A stretch of DNA of 11,709 bases from Fibrobacterota bacterium (lineage in GTDB: Bacteria; Fibrobacterota; Chitinivibrionia; Chitinivibrionales; JANQEN01). The stretch is taken from contig JAUXBV010000043.1 in NCBI GenBank assembly GCA_030619215.1, forward strand, positions 1 to 11,709. The letters are read 5' to 3'. Below are positions 1 to 5,860 of the stretch, piece by piece (position 1 is the first letter of the stretch; every line of letters begins with the position of its first letter). A program made the translations under genes and the position numbers. The notes under the pieces were generated by a model, which worked only from the letters and a program-made list of their open reading frames with translations, ran no database searches and was not told the DNA's origin.

Positions 1-171
1 AATGGCAGCCACCAACGATTTTTTGCGTTATACCATTTACTTATTGCATGAAGAAATGTGTGTAATTTCCTTATCATATATTAAAAAATACAATCGGACT
101 CATTTTAATAAGTCTTTATTGGTAACTTTATTGATGAAAAAATAGAGGAGTAAGTAAATAGAGGCAGGACT
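1..171. other. Left edge region, no supported gene
   Basis: No gene can be supported in this AT-rich edge stretch. On the plus strand a frame is open from base 2 to a TAG at 143-145 (about 47 codons). On the minus strand a frame starting at an ATG at 77-75 stays open to the window edge (about 25 codons). Neither has a visible Shine-Dalgarno sequence, a recognisable motif or a family resemblance. The minus frame would lie just downstream of the FlgM-like gene and could be the start of the next gene in the same direction, but the visible part is too short to judge. Confidence 0.3.
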
Positions 172-429
172 TTATAGAAAATTATTAAACACCTTTGCAA
201 AAGATTCACTCAGGTCTTCTGATACTTCATCAGAATTGTAATAGCCGGATTTTATTTTTTTCTTTATTGATGCCATTAACTTTTTACGCTTATCGACTTT
301 GGCAGGCTCATAGGTATCCTTTTTAACCTTCCCTGATGATAGAATATCAACCTTAGTTGTCTTTTGTTTAGACAATTTAAGTTTCATATCGTAGGAGGTG
401 TAATTTTGTATACCTTGAATATTCATCAT
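172..429 (-). CDS. flgM: Putative FlgM-like anti-sigma-28 factor
   Basis: This small, lysine-rich 85-residue protein is probably a negative regulator of flagellin synthesis that binds and holds back sigma-28 until the hook is complete. The order of parts follows FlgM: an MNI-type start (residues 2-4), a low-complexity middle with a DILSSGK segment (28-34) at the place of the usual IS/LS-S-AK motif, and a C-terminal helical part, KLMASIKKKIKSGYY (50-64) then DEVSEDLSESFAKVF (67-81). This matches the FlgM pattern 'K...L...I..G.Y.vd...iA..l'. Two adjacent ATG codons (429 and 426) follow an AGGA at about 436-433; spacing favours the second. No flagellar neighbour is visible, and the family call rests on a short, weakly conserved motif. 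A small hypothetical protein is the alternative. Confidence 0.5.
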   Translation of the reverse strand: MMNIQGIQNYTSYDMKLKLSKQKTTKVDILSSGKVKKDTYEPAKVDKRKKLMASIKKKIKSGYYNSDEVSEDLSESFAKVFNNFL

Positions 430-620
430 ATTTCCTAACCCAGATAAACTGTTTTAATCCCGCAAAGCGGGGGATAAGTACCCAGCCCAGCTGGACTATA
501 GCCTTAACGAAATAATTTCCTGCCACATGTGCACCAGACAAGCTGGCATTAAAACCCTTCAGGGCATAAGAGATTCTTAGAAAATTATTTCTAAGGTACT
601 AAAGTTCTTTAAAGCCAAAA
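430..620 (-). promoter_or_regulatory. Structured 5' leader of the FlgM-like gene
   Basis: If transcription starts near 619, the minus transcript has a leader of about 190 nt. It holds an 8-bp AT-rich hairpin (595-588 with 583-576), a small CCCT/AGGG hairpin (564-555), and a domain closed by a perfect 8-bp helix, GTTTTAAT (555-548) with ATTAAAAC (458-451). The closed domain holds several local hairpins: CCAG/CTGG, a CACATGTG palindrome, CCAGC/GCTGG (494-482), and CCCGC/GCGGG with a 3-nt loop (471-459). The closing helix ends about 20 nt before the start codon, next to the ribosome binding site. Such a closed, multi-branched element resembles a cis-regulatory RNA. No known riboswitch consensus could be matched by eye. 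Confidence 0.4.
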
Positions 621-625
621 CCGAT

Positions 626-656
626 ATTATACAAAGAAACGTGTCGTTTCTCTCAA
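626..656 (-). promoter_or_regulatory. Promoter with 19-nt spacer and internal palindrome (MerR-type layout)
   Basis: Reading the minus strand, TTGAGA (656-651) and a perfect TATAAT (631-626) are separated by 19 nt. The spacer is largely filled by an inverted repeat, AGAAACG-ACA-CGTTTCT (651-635). Overlong 19-bp spacers with a dyad between the -35 and -10 are the hallmark of promoters activated by MerR-family regulators through DNA distortion. The promoter faces the FlgM-like gene. No MerR-family gene is in the window, so the regulator would act in trans. Confidence 0.45.
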
Positions 657-664
657 TATGTCCT

Positions 665-702
665 AAAAGAGATAAAGATGTTCAGATCTTTGTCTCTTTT
701 TT
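665..702 (+). terminator. Intrinsic terminator, no obvious parent gene
   Basis: A 15-bp stem (665-679 with 686-700, one T-G wobble at 673/692) has a GTTCAG loop and continues into a six-T run (697-702). The opposite strand also ends in TTTT, so it could act in both directions. The predicted promoters on either side both lead away from it, so the transcript it ends is unknown. Candidates are a small plus-strand RNA from the structured 451-660 region or read-through from either side. Confidence 0.6.
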
Positions 703-841
703 CATTCATGAAATAAATAAGCTCTAAGAGTATATATCACTCCCTATTCTCTTTATCGGAGCATATATTTAACTACTTTAATGTTTTTTTACTTTTTTTA
801 AGCAAATGGAGTATATATTATTAAAAATGTATAAATTAGTA
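703..841. repeat. Three copies of RGAGYATATAT in an AT-rich gap
   Basis: The 11-mer (A/G)GAG(T/C)ATATAT occurs in direct orientation at 727-737, 758-768 and 808-818. Start-to-start spacings are 31 and 50 bp, close to whole numbers of helical turns. All copies lie upstream of the DUF116 promoter and could be regulator sites. The background is AT-rich, so chance contributes. Nothing else coding is visible here. Confidence 0.35.
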
Positions 842-870
842 TTGAAACAAACGGTTTTTTGAATTATAAT
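842..870 (+). promoter_or_regulatory. Sigma-70-type promoter of the DUF116 gene
   Basis: TTGAAA (842-847) and a perfect TATAAT (865-870) are separated by the optimal 17 nt. Transcription would start near 877, giving a leader of about 80 nt before the DUF116 start. It is the best housekeeping promoter in the window. Confidence 0.7.
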
Positions 871-893
871 TATCAGGAATGACCTATTTTTAA

Positions 894-911
894 TACCTCT
901 CATAAGAGGTA
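894..911 (+). promoter_or_regulatory. Perfect hairpin in the DUF116 leader
   Basis: TACCTCT-CATA-AGAGGTA forms a perfect 7-bp stem with a 4-nt loop, just after the predicted transcription start and about 45 nt before the start codon. As DNA it is an operator-like dyad; as RNA it is a leader hairpin. Its left arm contains CCTCT, similar to an anti-Shine-Dalgarno sequence, but no matching ribosome binding site is visible to pair with. Confidence 0.35.
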
Positions 912-952
912 ATAATATTTAATTGAAAGCAAAAACAAATTAACCGATTAAT

Positions 953-1801
953 TTGTCCATGCCACCAACACAGGCACAACAGACGGTCTTACCGATTCGC
1001 TCGGTATTAAATATGAAGGAGTCATTATGGCGGACAGCCTGGACTAAAGCAATCTTTTTATCCTTCTGCTGGGCAAGCTATTTTATTTCCGTACTCATCG
1101 GTGCTTTAATTTATTATTTGATATTACCGAGAATTACCTATATTGAATGGATTCATTATACGATTCTCGCACTCTTTTTATCCTTCTACTTTGTTCTCGG
1201 CGCCGGACTTTTTCTCATCTCCCTGACTGCAATTACCGGTATTGATCTGCTCTATCCCCATAATAAAAAATCAATTACCGTTAAATTGCTTTTCCCGATT
1301 GCTGTTACACTCAGCCAACTTTTTGGTGTTAACAGAGACAAACTGAGAGCCTCGTTTGTTAAGGTTAATAATGCGATGACTCTTGCTCAACGTAAAAGAA
1401 TAAGAGGAGACCGTATCCTCATACTTCTGCCCCATTGCCTCCAGATCGATGTGTGTAACAGGAAAATAACAAACGATATTCAAAACTGCCAAAAATGCGG
1501 GAATTGTCCTGTCGGTCAATTAGTTGAGCTGGGAGAAAAATACGGCCTTAACCTGCAGGTTGTTAACGGAGGCACTCTCGCCCGCAGAAGGGTCGCATCT
1601 TTTAATCCAAGCGGTATCGTAGCCGTTGCCTGTGAAAGGGACCTTACGTTAGGTATTCAGGATGTTTTCCCCATCCCTGTCTATGGCGTTATCAATGACC
1701 GCCCTAATGGGCCCTGTTTCAATACCTGTGTAGATATGAGCATTGTTGAGGATGCAATCAAGTTCTTCAAGGAAAATCGTGAAACGAATGTAGCAGCATA
1801 A
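953..1801 (+). CDS. DUF116 family membrane-anchored cysteine-rich protein
   Basis: This 282-residue protein of the DUF116 family has an unknown biochemical role. Two hydrophobic segments (about 33-58 and 67-93) should anchor it in the inner membrane. The cytosolic part carries the family's cysteine signature: LPHCLQ (C162), C168, then C179, C182 and C185 spaced C-x2-C-x2-C, and further on C227, C255 and C259. Such clustering suggests metal or Fe-S binding, which is inference. The NGGTLARR segment (205-212) is also typical of the family. The start is uncertain: a TTG at 953, an ATG at 959, or an in-frame ATG at 1013 (residue 21), none with a clear ribosome binding site; the later one would still leave both membrane segments intact. 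It runs convergently into the XPB gene with only 2 bp between the stops. Confidence 0.85.
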   Translation: MSMPPTQAQQTVLPIRSVLNMKESLWRTAWTKAIFLSFCWASYFISVLIGALIYYLILPRITYIEWIHYTILALFLSFYFVLGAGLFLISLTAITGIDLLYPHNKKSITVKLLFPIAVTLSQLFGVNRDKLRASFVKVNNAMTLAQRKRIRGDRILILLPHCLQIDVCNRKITNDIQNCQKCGNCPVGQLVELGEKYGLNLQVVNGGTLARRRVASFNPSGIVAVACERDLTLGIQDVFPIPVYGVINDRPNGPCFNTCVDMSIVEDAIKFFKENRETNVAA

Positions 1802-1803
1802 AA

Positions 1804-3474
1804 TCATTCAAATTCTCTATACAAAATCTCGTAGGGGTAGCCTTGCCCAGTAAGAAAGAGCTGCCGTTTCATTGCAAAATCCAATTCCCTCGATTCACGG
1901 GTTACAATTGAATAGAAAGTAGCCTGTTTCTCATCTTTCTTCGGACGCAAGATTCGCCCCAACCGTTGCGCTTCCTCTTGACGAGAGCCAAATGTCCCGG
2001 ATATCTGAATCGCTACGTTGGCATCAGGGAGATCTATGGCAAAGTTACCGACTTTGGATAATATAAGAATACTGATCTCACCCAGGCGAAATTTATCATA
2101 CAATTCATCACGCTTCAGATTCGGCGTTGCACCGGTGATTATAGGGGCTCCGAATTCCTTACCGAACACCTCAATCTGAGAAATATACTGCCCGAGAATA
2201 AGCACCTTATCCTTCTTGTGTCTCTGAAGAATTTCTCTAGCTACCGATATCTTGAATGGATTCTCATAGGCCAGCCGTATCTGCTGTTTCGGCGATAAAG
2301 AAAGGTACCGCATCTTTTCAGAATGGGGAAGGTCAACCCGTATCTCAATACACTTTGCTGTTGCTATCCATCCCTGCTTTTCCAGAACCTTCCATGGCAC
2401 ATCATATTTTTTCGGGCCGATTAAAGTAAAGACATCCTTCTCATGGCCGTCTTCACGAATTAAGGTGGCGGTTAATCCCAGCCGTCTTCTTGCCTGGATC
2501 TCAGCGGTAAATTTAAAAACCGGGGCCGGCAGCAAATGTACCTCATCGTAAAGAATAAGCCCCCAGTTCTCCCTGTTGAAAATCCCAAAATGAACAAATG
2601 GATCGGTCTTTTTCTTCCTATATGTCAATATCTGGTAGGTCGCCAGTGTAATCGGTTTTATCTCTTTCGACTCTCCGCTATATTCACCGATATCCTCTTC
2701 CTTAACCTGGGTCCTGTTCAGGATCTCACGTTTCCATTGGTGTGCAGCGGTAATATTGGTCACAAGAATAAGGGTCTTTCTGTTCAGAATCGACATCGCA
2801 GCAAGCCCTACAATAGTTTTTCCCGCTCCGCAGGGTAGTACTACGACACCACTTCCTCCCGGCAGGCTTTTACTCCCTGTAAAGCTTTCAGCAGCCAAGC
2901 TCTGATATTCACGTATAGTAAACTTACTGCCGTCACTGCATGTTTCCTTTAACGTTATTTCAAACGGCTCCCCATCAACATAACCGGCACGGTCATGAAC
3001 AGGATAACCAAGAGCTATAAGCAGCTGCTTGACTATCCCACGATACTGGGGATAAACCTCTATAGTGCCCTCACCAGGAAGAGAGCCAAGGAGAGAAGAA
3101 AGCTTCGGGTGAGTAGAGAGCTGAGAAAGTAACTCACTATCTTCAGAATAAAGCACTAACTTATTATCAATATTATCAAGGGTAAGTTTTCCGAACCTGC
3201 CCATCAGCTCATGAATATCCTGAATAACATTATGCGGCAGAGGGTATTTGGAAAACTGCTCAAGATTCTTAATTACCTTTTCAGGAGACCAGCCAAGGGC
3301 TGCTGCATTCCATAAAGAGAGCGGTGTTATAACATAGGTATGGATATACTCAGGGCTTTTTTCCAAATGGGCGAATGCATTTATTCCATCACGGGCGTCT
3401 TTAAATAAACGGTTATTTACTTCAAGCAGGAGGGTGCTGTCACCCTGTACAATGAGTGGATTATCGTGGTTCAT
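1804..3474 (-). CDS. Bacterial XPB-type superfamily 2 DNA helicase
   Basis: This 556-residue ATP-dependent 3'-5' DNA helicase is of the XPB/Rad25 type. Visible motifs are the Walker A motif LPCGAGKT (213-220), the DEVH box (310-313), LGLTAT (333-338) followed directly by the XPB-specific RED motif (340-342), and motif VI QRLGRILRP (503-511) preceded by GSRQEEA. The first 170 residues match the XPB N-terminal helicase-associated domain. Length is close to that of mycobacterial XPB (about 550). XPB in eukaryotes opens DNA in TFIIH; in bacteria it is patchily distributed and its repair role is poorly settled. The ATG start has only a weak purine-rich upstream stretch. The gene diverges from purA and ends 2 bp from the DUF116 stop, so the two mRNAs must overlap at their 3' ends. 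Confidence 0.93.
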   Translation of the reverse strand: MNHDNPLIVQGDSTLLLEVNNRLFKDARDGINAFAHLEKSPEYIHTYVITPLSLWNAAALGWSPEKVIKNLEQFSKYPLPHNVIQDIHELMGRFGKLTLDNIDNKLVLYSEDSELLSQLSTHPKLSSLLGSLPGEGTIEVYPQYRGIVKQLLIALGYPVHDRAGYVDGEPFEITLKETCSDGSKFTIREYQSLAAESFTGSKSLPGGSGVVVLPCGAGKTIVGLAAMSILNRKTLILVTNITAAHQWKREILNRTQVKEEDIGEYSGESKEIKPITLATYQILTYRKKKTDPFVHFGIFNRENWGLILYDEVHLLPAPVFKFTAEIQARRRLGLTATLIREDGHEKDVFTLIGPKKYDVPWKVLEKQGWIATAKCIEIRVDLPHSEKMRYLSLSPKQQIRLAYENPFKISVAREILQRHKKDKVLILGQYISQIEVFGKEFGAPIITGATPNLKRDELYDKFRLGEISILILSKVGNFAIDLPDANVAIQISGTFGSRQEEAQRLGRILRPKKDEKQATFYSIVTRESRELDFAMKRQLFLTGQGYPYEILYREFE

Positions 3475-3526
3475 CTATTTTCTTTACTTAGGTATTATTT
3501 ATAAATAAACAGCTCTAATTTCTACC

Positions 3527-3655
3527 GAATGAATGTTCAAAATAAATTCTGACTGCATTGACCTGCACCATTTCCATGAGGTAATTTTAAATCAGTAAGA
3601 GTATGTTTCATTAACTATGAACACTCATTCTTATTGAGAATGAGTTGTTTTTTTT
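3527..3655 (+). promoter_or_regulatory. Candidate purA transcription attenuator (antiterminator/terminator)
   Basis: Segment 3527-3539 (GAATGAATGTTCA) can pair with 3618-3630 (TGAACACTCATTC) in 12 of 13 positions, with only A3533/C3624 unpaired. The second segment contains most of the 5' arm of the terminator at 3623-3645, so the two helices exclude each other. The 78 nt between can fold separately, for example CTGA (3549-3552) with TCAG (3592-3595) enclosing ACCT (3561-3564) with AGGT (3579-3582). This is the layout of a riboswitch or protein-controlled attenuator. A TATTAT at 3493-3498 could be the -10 of the transcript. A 7-codon ORF (ATG 3529, TGA 3550-3552) overlaps the 5' arm but lacks a ribosome binding site. 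Confidence 0.55.
3623..3655 (+). terminator. Leader terminator immediately before purA
   Basis: A perfect 9-bp stem, ACTCATTCT (3623-3631) with AGAATGAGT (3637-3645), has a TATTG loop and is followed by TG and eight Ts (3648-3655). It has no U-tract on the minus strand. No plus-strand gene lies upstream that needs it, and the T-run touches the purA ribosome binding site (GGAG, 3656-3659), so premature termination before purA is the likely purpose. Confidence 0.75.
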
Positions 3656-3666
3656 GGAGTACCGAA

Positions 3667-4956
3667 ATGCCAAATATCGCTATTATCGGCTCCCAGTGGG
3701 GAGATGAAGGAAAAGCCAAAATCATAGACTACCTTTCTGAAAAGGCGGATGTAATAATACGCTTTCAGGGTGGTGCAAACGCGGGTCATACCGTTATTGC
3801 CGAAGGTGAACAATTCATTTTCCACATGGTGCCATCCGGAATTATGTATCCGACAAAAGTATGCATTATCGGTAATGGGGTTGTATTTGACGCGGAACAG
3901 TTCATTGCAGAAGTAAACGCCTTACGGGAAAAAGGCATTTCATTAGACAACAGACTTTTTATTTCCGATTTAGCGCACCTTGTACTCCCTTACCACAAGG
4001 TACTTGACCAGGCCAGCGAATCAACTATGAAAGGCAAAAAGATAGGGACAACAGGCCGCGGTATCGGGCCAGCCTATGCTGATAAAGTAAATCGCATCGG
4101 AATACGCACCGGAGATCTTTTAGACTGGAGCAGTTTTGAAAGCAAACTTACAACAGCTTTCGAACAAAAAAGATTTATAATTGAAAATGTATATAATGGC
4201 TCTTTTGATTTTAGCCTTAATGACCTTATAGATAAATATAAAAGTATAAGTGAAATAATTATCCCTAAGATCTGCGATACAGGAAGCTACATTTTCAATT
4301 GCCTTCAACAGAATAAAAACCTTCTTTTTGAAGGCGCGCAGGGAACGTTCTTAGATATCGACCATGGAACCTACCCCTTTGTTACTTCCTCAAGCACCGT
4401 ATCAGGCTGTATATGTTCGGGTGCCGGAGTAGGCCCGTCAGCCATAAATGAAGTTGTAGGAATTGTGAAGGCATATACCACCCGTGTTGGTAATGGGCCA
4501 TTCCCAACAGAGCTCACAGGCGAAACCGGAGATAAGCTGCGAACCAAAGGCGTCGAATTTGGCGCAACAACCGGAAGGCCTCGCCGGTGCGGATGGTTTG
4601 ACAGCGTCCAGGTGCGTAAAGCAATCCAATTAAACGGATTTACCCGTATAGCCTTGACAAAGCTGGATGTATTAAACAACTTTGACGAAATAAAAATCTG
4701 TACTCACTATAATAAAAATGGGGAAAACATTGAACAATTCCCTTCATCTCCAATAGGCCTTGATAACATGGAGCCTGTCTTTGAAACTCATCCCGGCTGG
4801 GAAACAGATATCTCGCAATGTAAGAAAATGTCGGAACTTCCTGAAAATGCAGTTAACTATGTCAAGCGTATTCAGGAGCTCTGTTACAGCATACCGATTT
4901 TAATAATCTCTGTAGGCCCGGACAGAAGCCAGACAATCGAGGTTGAACCACTTTAA
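3667..4956 (+). CDS. purA: Adenylosuccinate synthetase PurA
   Basis: PurA joins IMP and aspartate using GTP, the first committed step from IMP to AMP, in the cytosol as a homodimer. The 429-residue length fits (E. coli 432). Visible motifs are GSQWGDEGKAK (8-18), with the catalytic Asp at D13, GGANAGHT with catalytic H41, GTTGRGIGPAYADK (127-140), EGAQG (222-226), VGNGPFPTE (274-282), TTGRPRRCGWFD (301-312), the base-specifying TKLD (331-334) and SVGPDR (415-420). The ATG at 3667 is chosen because GGAG lies 7 nt upstream and the product begins directly with the family's N-terminus; the frame is open further upstream but runs through the terminator. One oddity is alanine at residue 17, where the loop normally reads GDEGKGK. 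It heads a plus-strand cluster with a LytR_C protein and rsfS, and is probably controlled by the leader attenuator. Confidence 0.97.
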   Translation: MPNIAIIGSQWGDEGKAKIIDYLSEKADVIIRFQGGANAGHTVIAEGEQFIFHMVPSGIMYPTKVCIIGNGVVFDAEQFIAEVNALREKGISLDNRLFISDLAHLVLPYHKVLDQASESTMKGKKIGTTGRGIGPAYADKVNRIGIRTGDLLDWSSFESKLTTAFEQKRFIIENVYNGSFDFSLNDLIDKYKSISEIIIPKICDTGSYIFNCLQQNKNLLFEGAQGTFLDIDHGTYPFVTSSSTVSGCICSGAGVGPSAINEVVGIVKAYTTRVGNGPFPTELTGETGDKLRTKGVEFGATTGRPRRCGWFDSVQVRKAIQLNGFTRIALTKLDVLNNFDEIKICTHYNKNGENIEQFPSSPIGLDNMEPVFETHPGWETDISQCKKMSELPENAVNYVKRIQELCYSIPILIISVGPDRSQTIEVEPL

Positions 4957-5017
4957 TGTTTTACTTTTACAATACTTTTTTTTATCTTATTTATACTCCT
5001 GTATATAAATTATAATT

Positions 5018-5440
5018 ATGAGAAATTTCATCATTTTTCTTTCTTTATGCTTCTTTGTACTTTTCATAATATTTATCGGCATAAAAAGATTTCCTATTGC
5101 CGATGAAAATGGCAACGAAGAGAATAAAATAGCATCTCCTGTTCCTACAATTCCCAGCATCGGAAGAATAGAAGTTCTGAATGGTTGCGGCATACCGGGA
5201 GCGGCCGGTACGGTTGCCGATTTCCTGCGTGAGAAAAGATTTGATGTAAAAAATATTGAGAATGCGCCGAGCTGGAATTACCCCTATACCATTGTAGTCT
5301 CAAGAACGAAAGACCGCTCAACCGCAGAGCAGGTCTGCGCTGTCCTTAATACTGACAAGCTTATTATTCTCAGAACAGGAGAGGAGCTTTACAATGTCAG
5401 TGTCTTCATCGGTTCTGACTTTGGAGAATTAATCAAATGA
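5018..5440 (+). CDS. Membrane-anchored LytR_C-domain protein
   Basis: This 140-residue protein has an N-terminal transmembrane anchor (about 4-22), a short linker rich in Asn, Glu and Pro, and one LytR_C domain (about 50-136). The domain is recognised from RIEVLNGCGIPGAAGTVADFL (start 50), the FDV segment (75-77), the TIVVSR strand (91-96) and the closing VSVFIGSDF (127-135). LytR_C usually sits at the C-terminus of LytR-CpsA-Psr cell-wall ligases; here it stands alone, with no catalytic LCP domain, so it should lie outside the inner membrane and its function is unknown. The start has no Shine-Dalgarno sequence, only AT-rich DNA. It begins 61 nt after purA and its stop overlaps the rsfS start (ATGA), so the two are translationally coupled. 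Stand-alone LytR_C genes next to rsfS are, from memory, a recurring arrangement. Confidence 0.85.
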   Translation: MRNFIIFLSLCFFVLFIIFIGIKRFPIADENGNEENKIASPVPTIPSIGRIEVLNGCGIPGAAGTVADFLREKRFDVKNIENAPSWNYPYTIVVSRTKDRSTAEQVCAVLNTDKLIILRTGEELYNVSVFIGSDFGELIK

Positions 5441-5802
5441 ATAAAAAGAAAAAGATTCTTACTGGTAAAGATATAATTAATGTAGCCACTAAAAATGCCC
5501 TGAATAAAAAAGCGGAAAATATTGTGGTTTTAAATCCGGGCAGCAAGTCGGAAATCGCTGACTGGTTTCTTATCTGTGAAGGAGTAAACGAAATTCAGAA
5601 CAGGGCTATTGCAAATGCAATAATCCTTGAGTTGAAAGGAAAAGACAACGCTCCCTGGTATAAAGAGGGGCTGGAACTGGGGCGCTGGATACTGCTTGAC
5701 TATATAGATGTAATAATAAACATAATACTCCCTGAGCTACGAGCTTACTATGAATTGGATACACTGTGGAAAGATTGTCCTCGAGAATTTATTTCTGATT
5801 GA
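5437..5802 (+). CDS. rsfS: Ribosomal silencing factor RsfS
   Basis: RsfS (Iojap/DUF143 family) binds ribosomal protein L14 (uL14) on the large subunit and blocks subunit joining when nutrients are short. The 121-residue length fits. Visible features are KKAENIVVLN (24-33), SEIADWFLICEG (38-49), where family members have IADYFVICSG, the stretch IQNRAIANAI (53-62), then GRWILLDYIDVIINI (82-96) and the end motif RAYYELDTLW (102-111). The otherwise common VVHVF is IINII here, a mild deviation. The start overlaps the LytR_C stop by ATGA, so its translation is probably coupled. It converges on tex with a 58-bp gap holding one strong hairpin. Confidence 0.93.
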   Translation: MNKKKKILTGKDIINVATKNALNKKAENIVVLNPGSKSEIADWFLICEGVNEIQNRAIANAIILELKGKDNAPWYKEGLELGRWILLDYIDVIINIILPELRAYYELDTLWKDCPREFISD

Positions 5803-5816
5803 TATCTTACACATTC

Positions 5817-5838
5817 AAAACATGGGCTGAAGCCCATG
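5817..5838 (-). terminator. Hairpin terminator between rsfS and tex
   Basis: CATGGGCT-GA-AGCCCATG (5821-5838) is a perfect 8-bp inverted repeat with a 2-nt centre. Read on the minus strand it is followed by TTTTG, so it can terminate tex; on the plus strand no T-run follows. Similar 'gggctgaagccc' hairpins occur as dispersed palindromes in many bacterial genomes, so it may be a REP-like copy used as a terminator. Confidence 0.5.
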
Positions 5839-5860
5839 CCACATGCTAATTCTCTTATTC

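Noticed and set aside
2..145. Open plus-strand frame at the left edge
   Set aside because: Under 50 codons, no ribosome binding site, composition without motif. Open frames of this length are expected in AT-rich DNA at an edge.
461..510. CGCAAAGC plus a later ATAGCC on the plus strand, as in the c-di-GMP-I (GEMM) riboswitch
   Set aside because: The surrounding conserved blocks (GGGCAAACC, GAAA tetraloop, GGGTTACC) are missing, and CGCAAAGC is just part of a CCCGC-AAA-GCGGG hairpin. The FlgM-like gene is also on the other strand.
2536..2838. Plus-strand open frame of 100 codons inside the helicase gene
   Set aside because: Shadow of the helicase, with no ribosome binding site or recognisable protein features.
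3634..3666. Upstream extension of purA by 11 codons from a TTG
   Set aside because: It runs through the terminator stem and T-run and adds residues absent from the family. The ATG at 3667 has a well-spaced GGAG.
4371..4679. Minus-strand open frame inside purA (102 codons)
   Set aside because: Antisense shadow of a well-conserved enzyme; no independent signals.
5011..5016. TATAAT just before the LytR_C start codon
   Set aside because: As a -10 it would place the transcription start at or beyond the ATG, and no matching -35 was found. It is probably AT-rich intergenic sequence.
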